The notes: generated by a model from the letters alone, not told the origin. A DNA stretch of 12,741 bases from Deltaproteobacteria bacterium (GCA_024644775.1 JAHEHB010000132.1:1-12741), one strand, 5' to 3'. Shown: positions 1 to 6,033, numbered from the stretch's first letter. Translations and numbers: made by a program.

Positions 1-111
1 CTCATACCTTCCCAGCTTTATAGCCTCCTGGCTTCCCTCCTCATGCAAAAAACTAACAATTCCTGCAATCCGTAACTACCTTTTTATTCAATCAGCGTAC
101 GTATGAAATGT

Positions 112-153
112 CAAAATCGTGACTATATCGATCCGTAGCAGGGTTCGATTTTG
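112..153. promoter_or_regulatory. Inverted repeat, candidate activator (UAS) site
   Basis: CAAAATCG at 112-119 is repeated as its exact reverse complement CGATTTTG at 146-153, centres 34 bases apart (about three helical turns). It lies about 80-120 bases upstream of a candidate sigma-54 promoter, the usual location for an enhancer-binding protein dimer pair. The arms and spacing are seen; the role is inferred. An 8-base inverted repeat in AT-rich DNA can also occur by chance. Confidence 0.3.
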
Positions 154-229
154 CCGGCATCCGTTTATTCGATCCTAAAGGTTTAATATTACACATTGAT
201 ATTATTCAATATTTTTACAAAATACGACA

Positions 230-245
230 CGGCACGGTTCATGCT
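230..245 (+). promoter_or_regulatory. Candidate sigma-54 (-24/-12) promoter
   Basis: CGGCACG-N4-ATGCT matches the sigma-54 consensus TGGCACG-N4-TTGCW at 10 of 12 fixed positions. The essential GG (231-232) and GC (243-244) have the required spacing. Transcription would begin near 256, giving an 80-base leader to the ATG at 338. No convincing sigma-70 hexamers were seen nearby. An inverted repeat at 112-153 could bind the needed activator. Confidence 0.45.
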
Positions 246-337
246 TGAATTTGAAAGGGTACCTGCGTGAGGTTTGTCAGGTGGTCCCTCGTAAAAGGAC
301 ATGCGGTCGAACAATGCTGAACTTAGGGGTGTAAACG

Positions 338-622
338 ATGACGACCATCACTGAAATCTGCGAACGGCTTAAGCTGTTGGCGTTTAATGCCACAATCGAA
401 GGCGAGCGTGCCGGCGAGACGGAAAAGGTTTGTCTTGACATCACAAAAAAGTATAATGAACTCGTCGCTCAAACGACAAAATACCAACAGATGCTGCGTC
501 GCGAATCAAAAGAATCGGTTGCAGAATTGACGCCGTCCCTGGCAGAAACACAGCGACAAATCGAAGAACTTACTGAAACCGTTTTAAAAATGAAGCTGCC
601 GACAGGTGATATTCGGCGATAA
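338..622 (+). CDS. Small orphan protein resembling an MCP signalling tip
   Basis: This is a 94-residue, apparently cytoplasmic, helical and highly charged protein. Residues 4-27 (ITEICERLKLLAF, then NATIEGERAGE) resemble the hairpin tip of methyl-accepting chemotaxis proteins, whose usual form is I..IA.QTNLLALNA.IEAARAGE. The following part, to about residue 47 (NELVAQT), resembles the returning helix, where receptors have EV..LA..T. Residues 50-86 look like a further coiled coil (LTPSLAETQRQIEELTETV). Sensor, membrane segments, HAMP and methylation helices are all absent; a normal receptor is 500 residues or more. The ATG at 338 is preceded by AGGGG at 325-329. AMP nucleosidase follows after 21 bases, so the two are probably one operon. 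Known: this tip binds CheA and CheW. Inferred: this could be a CheA/CheW-binding or decoy protein, or a receptor remnant kept for another use. The domain match is by eye and several tip residues differ. Confidence 0.7.
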   Translation: MTTITEICERLKLLAFNATIEGERAGETEKVCLDITKKYNELVAQTTKYQQMLRRESKESVAELTPSLAETQRQIEELTETVLKMKLPTGDIRR

Positions 623-643
623 AACCCTTCAAAGGAAAGACCC

Positions 644-1429
644 ATGGGGCTCAAAGAACATGAATATATCCGGCAGACATTGGAAAGATATACGAACTGT
701 CCGCTTGAAGACTTCTGCGATCACGTGCTCATCACGAATTTCAAGCAGTATATCGAGGCGTTCCGCAAAAGGACCAAAGGGGAGTACCATGAAGGAAATT
801 TTCGGATCGTCAATGCGAAAAACCTAAACTGTTCCATGATCGACTTCGGTATCGGCTCGCCACAGGCCGCATTGATTATCAATTGTCTGGCCTATCTCGA
901 CAATCTCAAGTCGGTGATCGTCCTTGGCATGTGCGGCGGTATCGACGATACGCTGGAGGTGGGTAATTTTGTGATCCCCTCAGCGGCCATACGGGGAGAA
1001 GGAACCAGCCGGCATTATCTGCCCTCGGAGTTCCCGGCAATCCCGGCATCTTCGGTAAATATTTACTGTATCGGCGCCGTTCGAAAACTCGGTCTGTCAC
1101 CTCGATGTGGGATCGTTTACACAACAGACAGACGGTTGTGGGAATTCGACGATAATTTTGTAGCATATCTGAGGCAGCAACGGATTCTTGCCATCGATAT
1201 GGAGCTGGCCACGCTTTTTTCCGTGGCCTATCATTACGAGGTGCCCATCGGCTCGATCATGCTCATCTCGGACACGCCGCTGCAACGAAGGGGCATAAAG
1301 GATAAAAAACTCCACGACGAAATCTACACAAAATACATGAACACCCATCTGGACATCGCCAAAGATGCCGTGGAAACCATTTGCGCCAATTGGGGAAAGG
1401 TGGAAAGAAAGCTGGCCAGCGAGTGGTAA
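644..1429 (+). CDS. amn: AMP nucleosidase (short, Bacteroidetes/Chlamydia type)
   Basis: A 261-residue cytoplasmic enzyme of the nucleoside phosphorylase/nucleosidase fold, predicted to hydrolyse AMP to adenine and ribose 5-phosphate. Visible family features are GIGSPQAALI (69-78), VLGMCGG in the phosphate/ribose region (93-99), AAIRGEGTS with YLP (114-127), VYTTDRR.WE (158-167), DMELATLF for ribose binding (185-192) and the SD pair with the likely catalytic Asp210. The length and the order TNF..Y, RGEGTS and YTT.RR.WE fit the short AMP nucleosidase type rather than the roughly 480-residue E. coli Amn or plain purine phosphorylases. AAAGGAAAG at 631-639 sets the ATG at 644. It is the second gene after the MCP-tip protein, so it probably uses the same sigma-54-like promoter. 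No hairpin terminator was found after it, only a T run at 1441-1447. An MTA/SAH nucleosidase activity is less likely but not excluded by sequence alone. Confidence 0.88.
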   Translation: MGLKEHEYIRQTLERYTNCPLEDFCDHVLITNFKQYIEAFRKRTKGEYHEGNFRIVNAKNLNCSMIDFGIGSPQAALIINCLAYLDNLKSVIVLGMCGGIDDTLEVGNFVIPSAAIRGEGTSRHYLPSEFPAIPASSVNIYCIGAVRKLGLSPRCGIVYTTDRRLWEFDDNFVAYLRQQRILAIDMELATLFSVAYHYEVPIGSIMLISDTPLQRRGIKDKKLHDEIYTKYMNTHLDIAKDAVETICANWGKVERKLASEW

Positions 1430-1447
1430 TCCCATGCTAATTTTTTT

Positions 1448-1482
1448 GGTGTCAGGTTTCGGGTGTCAGGTTTCAGGAGCTA
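1448..1482. repeat. Heptad repeat tract (GGTGTCA/GGTTTCG type)
   Basis: Five successive 7-base units run in register: GGTGTCA and GGTTTC(G/A) alternate twice, then a diverged GGAGCTA. A complementary echo (CTGAAAC, CTGAATC) occurs near 1732-1745, and a partial match (TGACACCTGAAAAC) near 11991-12004. The tract has no long open frame and starts 18 bases after the amn stop. Confidence 0.75.
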
Positions 1483-1520
1483 AACCACCAACGGAGCTAT
1501 ATTCATCACTACAAAAAACG

Positions 1521-1538
1521 AGGTTCCTCAGAAGAGGA
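1521..1538. repeat. Imperfect direct repeat, copy 1
   Basis: AGGTTCCTCAGAAGAGGA matches 1689-1706 (AGGTTTCTCAGACGAGGA) at 16 of 18 positions. Each copy contains a short CCTC/GAGG-type dyad around AGA and each abuts a low-complexity tract. Function unknown; it may mark the edge of a repeat unit. Confidence 0.5.
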
Positions 1539-1542
1539 TTTA

Positions 1543-1580
1543 GGGGTTTAGGGTTCGGGGTTCAAAGGTTCAGGGGTTGA
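1543..1580. repeat. Octamer-like tract (GGGGTTCA type)
   Basis: Successive units GGGGTTTA, GGGTTC, GGGGTTCA, AAGGTTCA and GGGGTTGA give a mostly 8-base period. The unit resembles the 7-base units at 3244-3279 (AGGTTGA, ACGGTTCA) and, complemented, those at 3571-3605, suggesting one dispersed family. Confidence 0.65.
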
Positions 1581-1636
1581 GATAGAGCCACACAAATTGC
1601 AAAATGATATTGCCTTACCTGTTTGGTCATTGAATA

Positions 1637-1682
1637 TTGGGATTTGAGATTTATTTGGAATTTGGTGCTTGAGATTTGGGAT
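1637..1682. repeat. Heptad repeat tract (TTGGGAT/TTGAGAT type)
   Basis: Six 7-base units are visible: TTGGGAT, TTGAGAT, then after four bases TTGGAAT, TTGGTGC, TTGAGAT and TTGGGAT. The outer units repeat each other in mirror order. No coding potential was seen. Confidence 0.75.
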
Positions 1683-1688
1683 TTTACC

Positions 1689-1706
1689 AGGTTTCTCAGA
1701 CGAGGA
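1689..1706. repeat. Imperfect direct repeat, copy 2
   Basis: Second copy of the 18-base repeat at 1521-1538, with two substitutions. It directly follows the TTGGGAT heptad tract. Confidence 0.5.
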
Positions 1707-1822
1707 GTGTCAGGCGCGAGAAACCCAAGAACTGAAACCTGAATCCCTCCGGAAGGCGGGAAAACCTGAAACCGGTAACTTAATCCAACAGTGTTGAATT
1801 ACACCCAAGGATAAAAGGTCTC

Positions 1823-1851
1823 TTGACAATAGAAACCGGTGGCATTAAAGA
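1823..1851 (+). promoter_or_regulatory. Promoter-like block upstream of first M20 gene
   Basis: A perfect -35 hexamer TTGACA (1823-1828) is followed after 17 bases by a weak -10 TAAAGA. The block CTTGACAATA-GAAAC-GGT-GGC-TTA closely matches one at 5967-5992 upstream of the first solute-binding protein, which supports its being functional. It lies 127 bases before the ATG at 1978. Confidence 0.35.
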
Positions 1852-1977
1852 AACACTCGGTTTCATTTGCCGTATCGAATCCGGAATGTTGGTAAGCAAT
1901 ATTGGTAATGGTAAAAATTCCCACTTGTAGATAACCTGCCGCTTTTAAAAACAAGTTTTTATGGAAAGAAAATTACT

Positions 1978-3093
1978 ATGTACCACGAAGTAATCAAATT
2001 AACCCAGAAATTGATAGCAATTCCGTCGGAGACGCCCCATAGCAATGTAGGTATCATTGATTTTTTGCAGGATTGGCTGAAAGCGCACGATTTCATGACG
2101 GAACGGGTAAGCTATATCGATGCCAACGGTGAAAAGAAGGCCAATCTCGTTGCAAAACGGGGTAAAGGCATGGGAGGTCTCGGTTTTTTCTCTCATTCGG
2201 ACACGGTGCCCGGCAACCCGTTCGAGAGGGATCCATTCGACCCCATCATCCAGGACGGCAGGTTGGTCGGCCGCGGCAGTTGCGACATGAAGGGTGGGCT
2301 GGTGGCTACCATGCTGGCTGCTGCCAACGTCGATGCCGATAATCTGCAAAAACCGATCTACATTGTGATCACATCCGACGAAGAGAACGGTCACCTGGGT
2401 GCACACTACATCCTGGACCACTCGGCCACGCTACAGGAGAACTGGCCCGAATATGCCGTGGTGGCTGAACCGACCGAACTACAGCCGGTTTACGCCCACA
2501 AGGGAGGCGCACTCATCACTGTGACAGCGCATGGCGAGGCAGCCCACACCAGCACCGAAAAAGGAGTATCGGCTAACTTCCTCATCGCTCCTTTCCTGGC
2601 CGAGATGTCCGCACTCCTCCCTGTCTATCAAAATACGGATCGTTTTAAAAACCATGAGTTTGCCCCTCCCACCAACGGCTTTAACCTGACCATCGACGAC
2701 GGCAACTGCCGTCCGAATGTCACTGCGGCAAAAACCATTGCGCGGTTGAGCCTGCGTCTCATGCCTAACGACCACCGCGACGAGCAGATTGCGATGATCG
2801 AAGAAAAGGCCAAAGCGCACAATTTGGAAGTGGAATATCGCATTATCGAGCCCTTCTATATCACCCCCGACGCCGATGTGGTGCAGGCCGCGTGTCGCGC
2901 CACCGGAATCCCAAAAGCAATCACTGTGCCCTACGGTACCGAGGCTGAGGCGTACCAGAAGTTTACTCAGCCGGTGATCTTGGGACCCGGCAGTATCGCT
3001 CAGGCGCATACGCGTGGAGAATGGATCGACATCACACAGTTGCAGAACGCGGTGGGTGTGTATGAGAAAATGATCAATCAGTTGTGTCGGTGA
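1978..3093 (+). CDS. M20 family metallohydrolase, ArgE/DapE-like
   Basis: A 371-residue cytoplasmic di-zinc amidohydrolase of the M20 peptidase clan. All expected metal and catalytic positions are present: H73 and D75 in HSDTVPG, D103 in GRGSCDMKGG, E135-E136 in TSDEENG, E164 in VVAEPTELQP, H190 in GEAAHTS (lid domain) and H344 in LGPGSIAQAHTRGEW. The lid/dimerisation domain runs from about 175 to 290. The order EPTELQP.YAHKG, GTEAEAY and LGPGSI.QAH is closest to N-acetylornithine deacetylase (ArgE), which makes ornithine from N-acetylornithine; argC lies downstream on the same strand and supports this. Succinyl-diaminopimelate desuccinylase or a broad N-acyl amino acid deacylase remain possible. 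GGAAAG at 1963-1968 sets the ATG. The 527-base gap to argC, with repeats and possible signals, means an operon is not assured. Confidence 0.88.
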   Translation: MYHEVIKLTQKLIAIPSETPHSNVGIIDFLQDWLKAHDFMTERVSYIDANGEKKANLVAKRGKGMGGLGFFSHSDTVPGNPFERDPFDPIIQDGRLVGRGSCDMKGGLVATMLAAANVDADNLQKPIYIVITSDEENGHLGAHYILDHSATLQENWPEYAVVAEPTELQPVYAHKGGALITVTAHGEAAHTSTEKGVSANFLIAPFLAEMSALLPVYQNTDRFKNHEFAPPTNGFNLTIDDGNCRPNVTAAKTIARLSLRLMPNDHRDEQIAMIEEKAKAHNLEVEYRIIEPFYITPDADVVQAACRATGIPKAITVPYGTEAEAYQKFTQPVILGPGSIAQAHTRGEWIDITQLQNAVGVYEKMINQLCR

Positions 3094-3243
3094 GTCCGCC
3101 ACCTTACTTCCTGTCTTCTCGCTGATGGGATGCTGAGAGATGAAAACATGTTGGATAGGCGATACGTTCGGTAGAGGATTCGAAACTGATCCGACATTGC
3201 ATTTTATCTACTTTTTGTCTATATTTGTTTTAAGGTATTGCCT

Positions 3244-3279
3244 AGGTTGAACGGTTCAGGGATCAACGTTCCAGGTTGA
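3244..3279. repeat. Heptad repeat tract (AGGTTGA type)
   Basis: Units AGGTTGA, ACGGTTCA, GGGATCA, ACGTTCC and AGGTTGA follow each other with a 7-base period (one unit of 8). The unit is roughly the reverse complement of those at 3571-3605, so the two tracts face each other across the spacer before argC. Confidence 0.6.
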
Positions 3280-3368
3280 AAAACCCGAAACAATTCATAT
3301 GAAACTTCATGGAATGACGAATGATGATTGATCTGCCTCGGTGGAACGAATTGTGGCTGTCGCTTTCA

Positions 3369-3421
3369 GCCGTCGTATCCTTCGGCCACTATGGCGAAGT
3401 CGGCTCACTCTGTTCTTTTTT
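3369..3421 (+). terminator. Possible hairpin terminator
   Basis: Nested arms AGCCG (3369-3373) with CGGCT (3401-3405), and CTTCGGCC (3380-3387) with GGCGAAG (3393-3399), can form an imperfect hairpin with an ACTAT loop. A T-rich run follows at 3415-3421. The gap between stem and T run and the 280-base distance from the M20 stop make this a weak call; it may be a repetitive palindrome instead. Confidence 0.3.
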
Positions 3422-3464
3422 ACAAATAAAATGGAAAGAATTCCTTAATTCGACATTCATCAAT

Positions 3465-3476
3465 TGACATTTGTCA
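3465..3476. promoter_or_regulatory. Dyad TGACA-TT-TGTCA, possible operator
   Basis: A perfect 5-base inverted repeat with a two-base centre lies about 145 bases upstream of argC. The sequence also contains TTGACA, but no matching -10 hexamer was found at 16-18 bases. A regulator-binding role is only inferred. Confidence 0.22.
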
Positions 3477-3570
3477 TGCTGGAGTTTCTTTTTCGATTAA
3501 ACCGACCGCTTTTCAGGCCAGCGATGACGGTCATATGAAAACGCTATAAGCAGTGTCCATCAGTCGCAGC

Positions 3571-3605
3571 CCTTTAACCTTGAACCCTGAACCTTTCACC
3601 TTGAA
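3571..3605. repeat. Heptad repeat tract (CCTTGAA type)
   Basis: Five consecutive 7-base units in perfect register: CCTTTAA, CCTTGAA, CCCTGAA, CCTTTCA, CCTTGAA. The tract ends four bases before the GGAG of argC, so it forms part of the argC leader if transcription starts upstream. Confidence 0.8.
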
Positions 3606-3620
3606 CACGGAGAATTGTCT

Positions 3621-4565
3621 ATGCAAACTACCATTTTCGTCGATGGCCATGCCGGTACCACCGGCTTAAAAATCCATGAGCGACTCGCTCCACGAGACGA
3701 TCTTGAAATCATAACGATCGATCCGGAAAAACGTAAAGATCCAAAGTTCCGACAGGAATATATCAACAGCGCAAACGTCGTCTTTCTGTGCCTTCCCGAT
3801 GAGGCCGCCCGGGAATCAGCGGCACTGGCCACCAATCCGAATACGAAAATCATCGACGCCAGCACGGCGCACCGGACCCATCCGGCCTGGACCTATGGTA
3901 TACCCGAACTGAGCAGCGTTCAGAGGGAAAAGATTATCTCCGCCAAACGGGTGGCGGTACCGGGTTGTCATGCCACCGGATTTAATGTGATCGTTTATCC
4001 CTTGGTTCAACAGGGAATTCTCCCCAAAGACTATCCTCTCACCTGCCACTCCCTGACCGGGTACAGTGGTGGCGGTAAGAAACTGATCGCCGCCTATGAA
4101 GAGAATGAACCGACCGAAGCGCTTCGCAGTCCCCGGCCCTATGCATTAGCGCTGAATCATAAACATCTGCCGGAGATGCAGGCAGTCAGTGGTCTTGTCC
4201 ATCCACCGCTCTTTATGCCGGTTGTCGCCAACGTCCACAGCGGCATGATCGTTTCGGTCCCACTGCTACCGAGGCTCTTAACAAAAGAGAAAACGCCACA
4301 AGAGATCCATGATGTCCTCGCCTCCTGGTACGAAGGGCAGCGGTTTATTTCGGTAATGCCCTTTCAGGAAGAATCCAACCTCGATGGAGGATTTCTGGAC
4401 GCCACCGCCTGCAACGGAACCAACCGACTCGAAATATCCGTTTTTGGCCACGAGGAACAAATCCTGGTATGCTCACGGTTCGATAATCTGGGAAAAGGGG
4501 CGTCGGGTGCGGCGATACAAAATATGAATATCATGTTGGGAATTGATGAAGACGCGGGGTTTTAG
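3621..4565 (+). CDS. argC: N-acetyl-gamma-glutamyl-phosphate reductase, type 2
   Basis: A 314-residue cytoplasmic enzyme that reduces N-acetylglutamyl phosphate to N-acetylglutamate semialdehyde with NADPH in ornithine/arginine synthesis. The N-terminal nucleotide-binding loop is FVDGHAGTTG (7-15), the catalytic cysteine is C116 in PGCHATGF, and the substrate loop SLTGYSGGG (144-152) and the HKHLPEM histidine region (181-186) are in place. The short length and the DGHAGTTGL start mark the type-2 ArgC family rather than the roughly 345-residue type 1. I take the ATG at 3621 because GGAG at 3609-3612 sits 8 bases before it; an in-frame TTG at 3615 would leave no spacing. A second M20 gene converges on it and overlaps its last 35 bases. 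Whether this is the main arginine-pathway ArgC or a copy serving a separate acyl-amino-acid route cannot be told here. Confidence 0.93.
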   Translation: MQTTIFVDGHAGTTGLKIHERLAPRDDLEIITIDPEKRKDPKFRQEYINSANVVFLCLPDEAARESAALATNPNTKIIDASTAHRTHPAWTYGIPELSSVQREKIISAKRVAVPGCHATGFNVIVYPLVQQGILPKDYPLTCHSLTGYSGGGKKLIAAYEENEPTEALRSPRPYALALNHKHLPEMQAVSGLVHPPLFMPVVANVHSGMIVSVPLLPRLLTKEKTPQEIHDVLASWYEGQRFISVMPFQEESNLDGGFLDATACNGTNRLEISVFGHEEQILVCSRFDNLGKGASGAAIQNMNIMLGIDEDAGF

Positions 4566-5733
4566 CGGATTGAAGCCAATTCAAAACAATCCGCTGGTAT
4601 AGATCCACTGCTTTTAAATATTCGTCGATCTGAACGAACTCGTCCGTCTTATGAGCCAAGCTCAGGCTCCCCGGCCCTAAAATGATCGATGGAACCCGCC
4701 CTTGGTTCTTTAAAAACCGCATGTCGCAGCAGGCGCCAAACCCACCGGCCTCAGAAACCTCTTGTAGAACCTCCGAACGGCTCCCAAGAGCCACTTGAAC
4801 GATCCTGTCCTCCGGCGAGGTGGCCGCTGCCTCTGCAAAAGAAAGAAGCTTTACAGTAACCTTCAAGTGTGGATCCTCCTTTTGGAGTCGATCCAGTGCA
4901 TCTTCGATCTCTTTTTGGGCGGATTCCAAGGTCTCTTTGGGGAGGATCCTTCGATCCAGAACAAGGCGGCAGCTGGGGGGTATAATGTTCCGCCCGATGC
5001 CTCCCTCGACCTTGGTGACCGCCAAAGTGGCCGGACCCAGGAGTGGATCGACTCTCTGGAAAATTTCCTCTGCCAAACGATCCAAACATGCGGTAACCCC
5101 TCCCATTTTCGATATGGCGTTTACGCCTTCCCAAGGCTCACTGGCATGAGCGGCCTTTCCGTGTGTTGTAACTGCAAGCCGGACGACTCCCTTGTGGGCC
5201 ACATGCACCTGGAGTTCGGTGGGTTCGCCGATGATCGCAGCATCCGCCAATGTGCCGCCCGTAACCTCTGCTTCGGTTCCAAGGCCGCTCTCTTCCTCAT
5301 AGGCCACAGCCGTTAGAATGAGTTTTCCATCCAAAGGGTTGCCCGAGCGAACGATGGACTCCAGAGCCGAGATCATCGCCGCCAGCGACCCTTTCGCATC
5401 CGCAGCGCCTCGGCCGTAAACCTTTCCGTCTGCGATCTCTGCGCTAAACGGAGGGTGGGTCCATTCCGCCGGATCACCGGGAGAGACGGTATCCATGTGG
5501 CTGTTCAAAATAAGAGAGCGCTCTCCCTCACCCCAAGTGGCGACGATGTTCTCCCTGCCTGCCTCGTTAATCTTTCGCGTCCGATAGGGAATCCCCAGCT
5601 TTTCGAACCTTTTTGCCAGATACTGAACCACATCAGATTCTGTTTGATAACTGGGTATCCGTATCAGGTCCTGAAGCAATTGGGTGGCGATTTCCCTATT
5701 TTCTTTTACATCCAATACAACCGGGTTATTCAT
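4531..5733 (-). CDS. M20 family metallohydrolase, second ArgE/DapE-like enzyme
   Basis: A 400-residue di-zinc amidohydrolase. The metal and catalytic set is complete: H79 and D81 in SHMDTV, D112 in GRGAADAKGS, E146-E147 in YEEESG, E170 in IIGEPTELQV, H196 in GKAAHAS of the lid domain and H361 in LGPGSLSLAHKTDE. The segment GGFGACCDMRFL (330-341) replaces the GTEAEAY of the neighbouring M20 enzyme, so these are different subfamilies and not recent duplicates. The substrate is probably an N-acyl amino acid or a short peptide; acetylornithine, N-acetyl-lysine or succinyl-diaminopimelate are possible. GGAG about 8 bases before the ATG (complement of 5742-5745) supports this start. The 3' end, coding for the tail KTPRLHQFPT, overlaps argC in convergent orientation by 35 bases. 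The gene is divergent from the solute-binding protein at 6107 and could share regulation with it. Confidence 0.88.
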   Translation of the reverse strand: MNNPVVLDVKENREIATQLLQDLIRIPSYQTESDVVQYLAKRFEKLGIPYRTRKINEAGRENIVATWGEGERSLILNSHMDTVSPGDPAEWTHPPFSAEIADGKVYGRGAADAKGSLAAMISALESIVRSGNPLDGKLILTAVAYEEESGLGTEAEVTGGTLADAAIIGEPTELQVHVAHKGVVRLAVTTHGKAAHASEPWEGVNAISKMGGVTACLDRLAEEIFQRVDPLLGPATLAVTKVEGGIGRNIIPPSCRLVLDRRILPKETLESAQKEIEDALDRLQKEDPHLKVTVKLLSFAEAAATSPEDRIVQVALGSRSEVLQEVSEAGGFGACCDMRFLKNQGRVPSIILGPGSLSLAHKTDEFVQIDEYLKAVDLYQRIVLNWLQSAKTPRLHQFPT

Positions 5734-5810
5734 TGCTGCTTCTCCGTTATTTGATTCAAATCAATATCGGATCGATAACAAATACCATTCAAAAAGCAAC
5801 AACTTTTTAT

Positions 5811-5945
5811 TCGATGTCATTAACTTTAAGAAATGGTTATATTTCTGTGGGATCCCGCTCCCGGGAGATCAAGACTCCAGATCGAATTCTCTTCGTGGCT
5901 GGAAGCTACTCCCACGAAGAGTTGATGTTAAATTGATGACATTGA
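5811..5945. promoter_or_regulatory. Long-range inverted repeat with ATGTCAT core
   Basis: TCGATGTCATTAACTTTAA (5811-5829) recurs inverted at 5928-5945, where the complement reads TCAATGTCATCAATTTAA: 16 of 18 aligned bases match with one gap. The arms lie about 117 bases apart on either side of two smaller palindromes. This suggests paired binding sites for one regulator controlling both divergent genes; the role is inferred. Confidence 0.35.
5889..5921. promoter_or_regulatory. Perfect 10-bp inverted repeat
   Basis: CTCTTCGTGG (5889-5898) pairs exactly with CCACGAAGAG (5912-5921) across a 13-base loop. There is no T run on either strand, so it is unlikely to be a terminator. It may be an operator or an RNA leader structure. 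Confidence 0.4.
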
Positions 5946-5967
5946 CTTTTTATCGGCAAAATGCCGC

Positions 5968-5996
5968 TTGACAATAAGAAGCGGTTGGCTTAGGAA
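5968..5996 (+). promoter_or_regulatory. Promoter-like block upstream of first binding protein
   Basis: TTGACA (5968-5973) with a poor -10 TAGGAA after 17 bases. It is weak alone, but the surrounding CTTGACAATA-GAA-C-GGT-GGC-TTA pattern recurs at 1822-1848 before the first M20 gene. CCGCTT/AAGCGG arms around TTGACA also form a 6-bp dyad. Confidence 0.35.
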
Positions 5997-6012
5997 GAAA
6001 TAGTGGAACCCA

Positions 6013-6033
6013 GCCGGTATTTATTTAACCGGC
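6013..6033 (+). other. Leader hairpin
   Basis: GCCGGT (6013-6018) pairs with ACCGGC (6028-6033) around a 9-base AT-rich loop, within the presumed 5' leader of the solute-binding protein gene. It may protect the message; no riboswitch class was recognised. Confidence 0.35.

Larger units (their letters stand above)
1..337. other. Intergenic region upstream of the MCP-tip gene
   Basis: No gene is supported here. Positions 8-40 are a pyrimidine-rich tract with an approximately 7-base period (CTTCCCA, GCTTTAT, AGCCTCC and so on). The rest holds an inverted repeat at 112-153, a candidate sigma-54 promoter at 230-245 and an untranslated leader of about 80 bases before the ATG at 338. The middle (180-225) is AT-rich. 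Confidence 0.6.
1430..1977. other. Intergenic region with several low-complexity tracts
   Basis: No gene is supported across this stretch of about 550 bases. It contains heptad repeat tracts at 1448-1482 and 1637-1682, an octamer-like tract at 1543-1580, a pair of imperfect 18-base direct repeats (1521-1538 and 1689-1706), a small dyad CAACA-G-TGTTG at 1786-1796 and a promoter-like block at 1823-1851 serving the M20 gene at 1978. Confidence 0.7.
3094..3620. other. Intergenic region between M20 gene and argC
   Basis: No gene is supported. The stretch holds a heptad tract at 3244-3279, a hairpin-forming segment at 3369-3405 followed by a T run, a 12-base dyad TGACA-TT-TGTCA at 3465-3476 and a second heptad tract at 3571-3605 ending just before the argC ribosome binding site. 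No strong sigma-70 promoter for argC was recognised. Confidence 0.65.

Noticed and set aside
1411..1420. GCTGGCCAGC palindrome near the amn stop as terminator stem
   Set aside because: It has no loop, lies in coding sequence and is 20 bases from the T run.
1448..1706. Possible CRISPR array
   Set aside because: Units are 7-8 bases, without 20-40 base repeats alternating with unique spacers, and no cas gene is present.
2479..3102. 207-codon open frame on the minus strand
   Set aside because: It lies entirely opposite the well-supported M20 gene, has no family motif, and its composition is that of an antisense shadow.
4795..5316. 173-codon plus-strand frame over the second M20 gene
   Set aside because: The minus strand encodes a complete M20 enzyme with all metal ligands; this frame has none.
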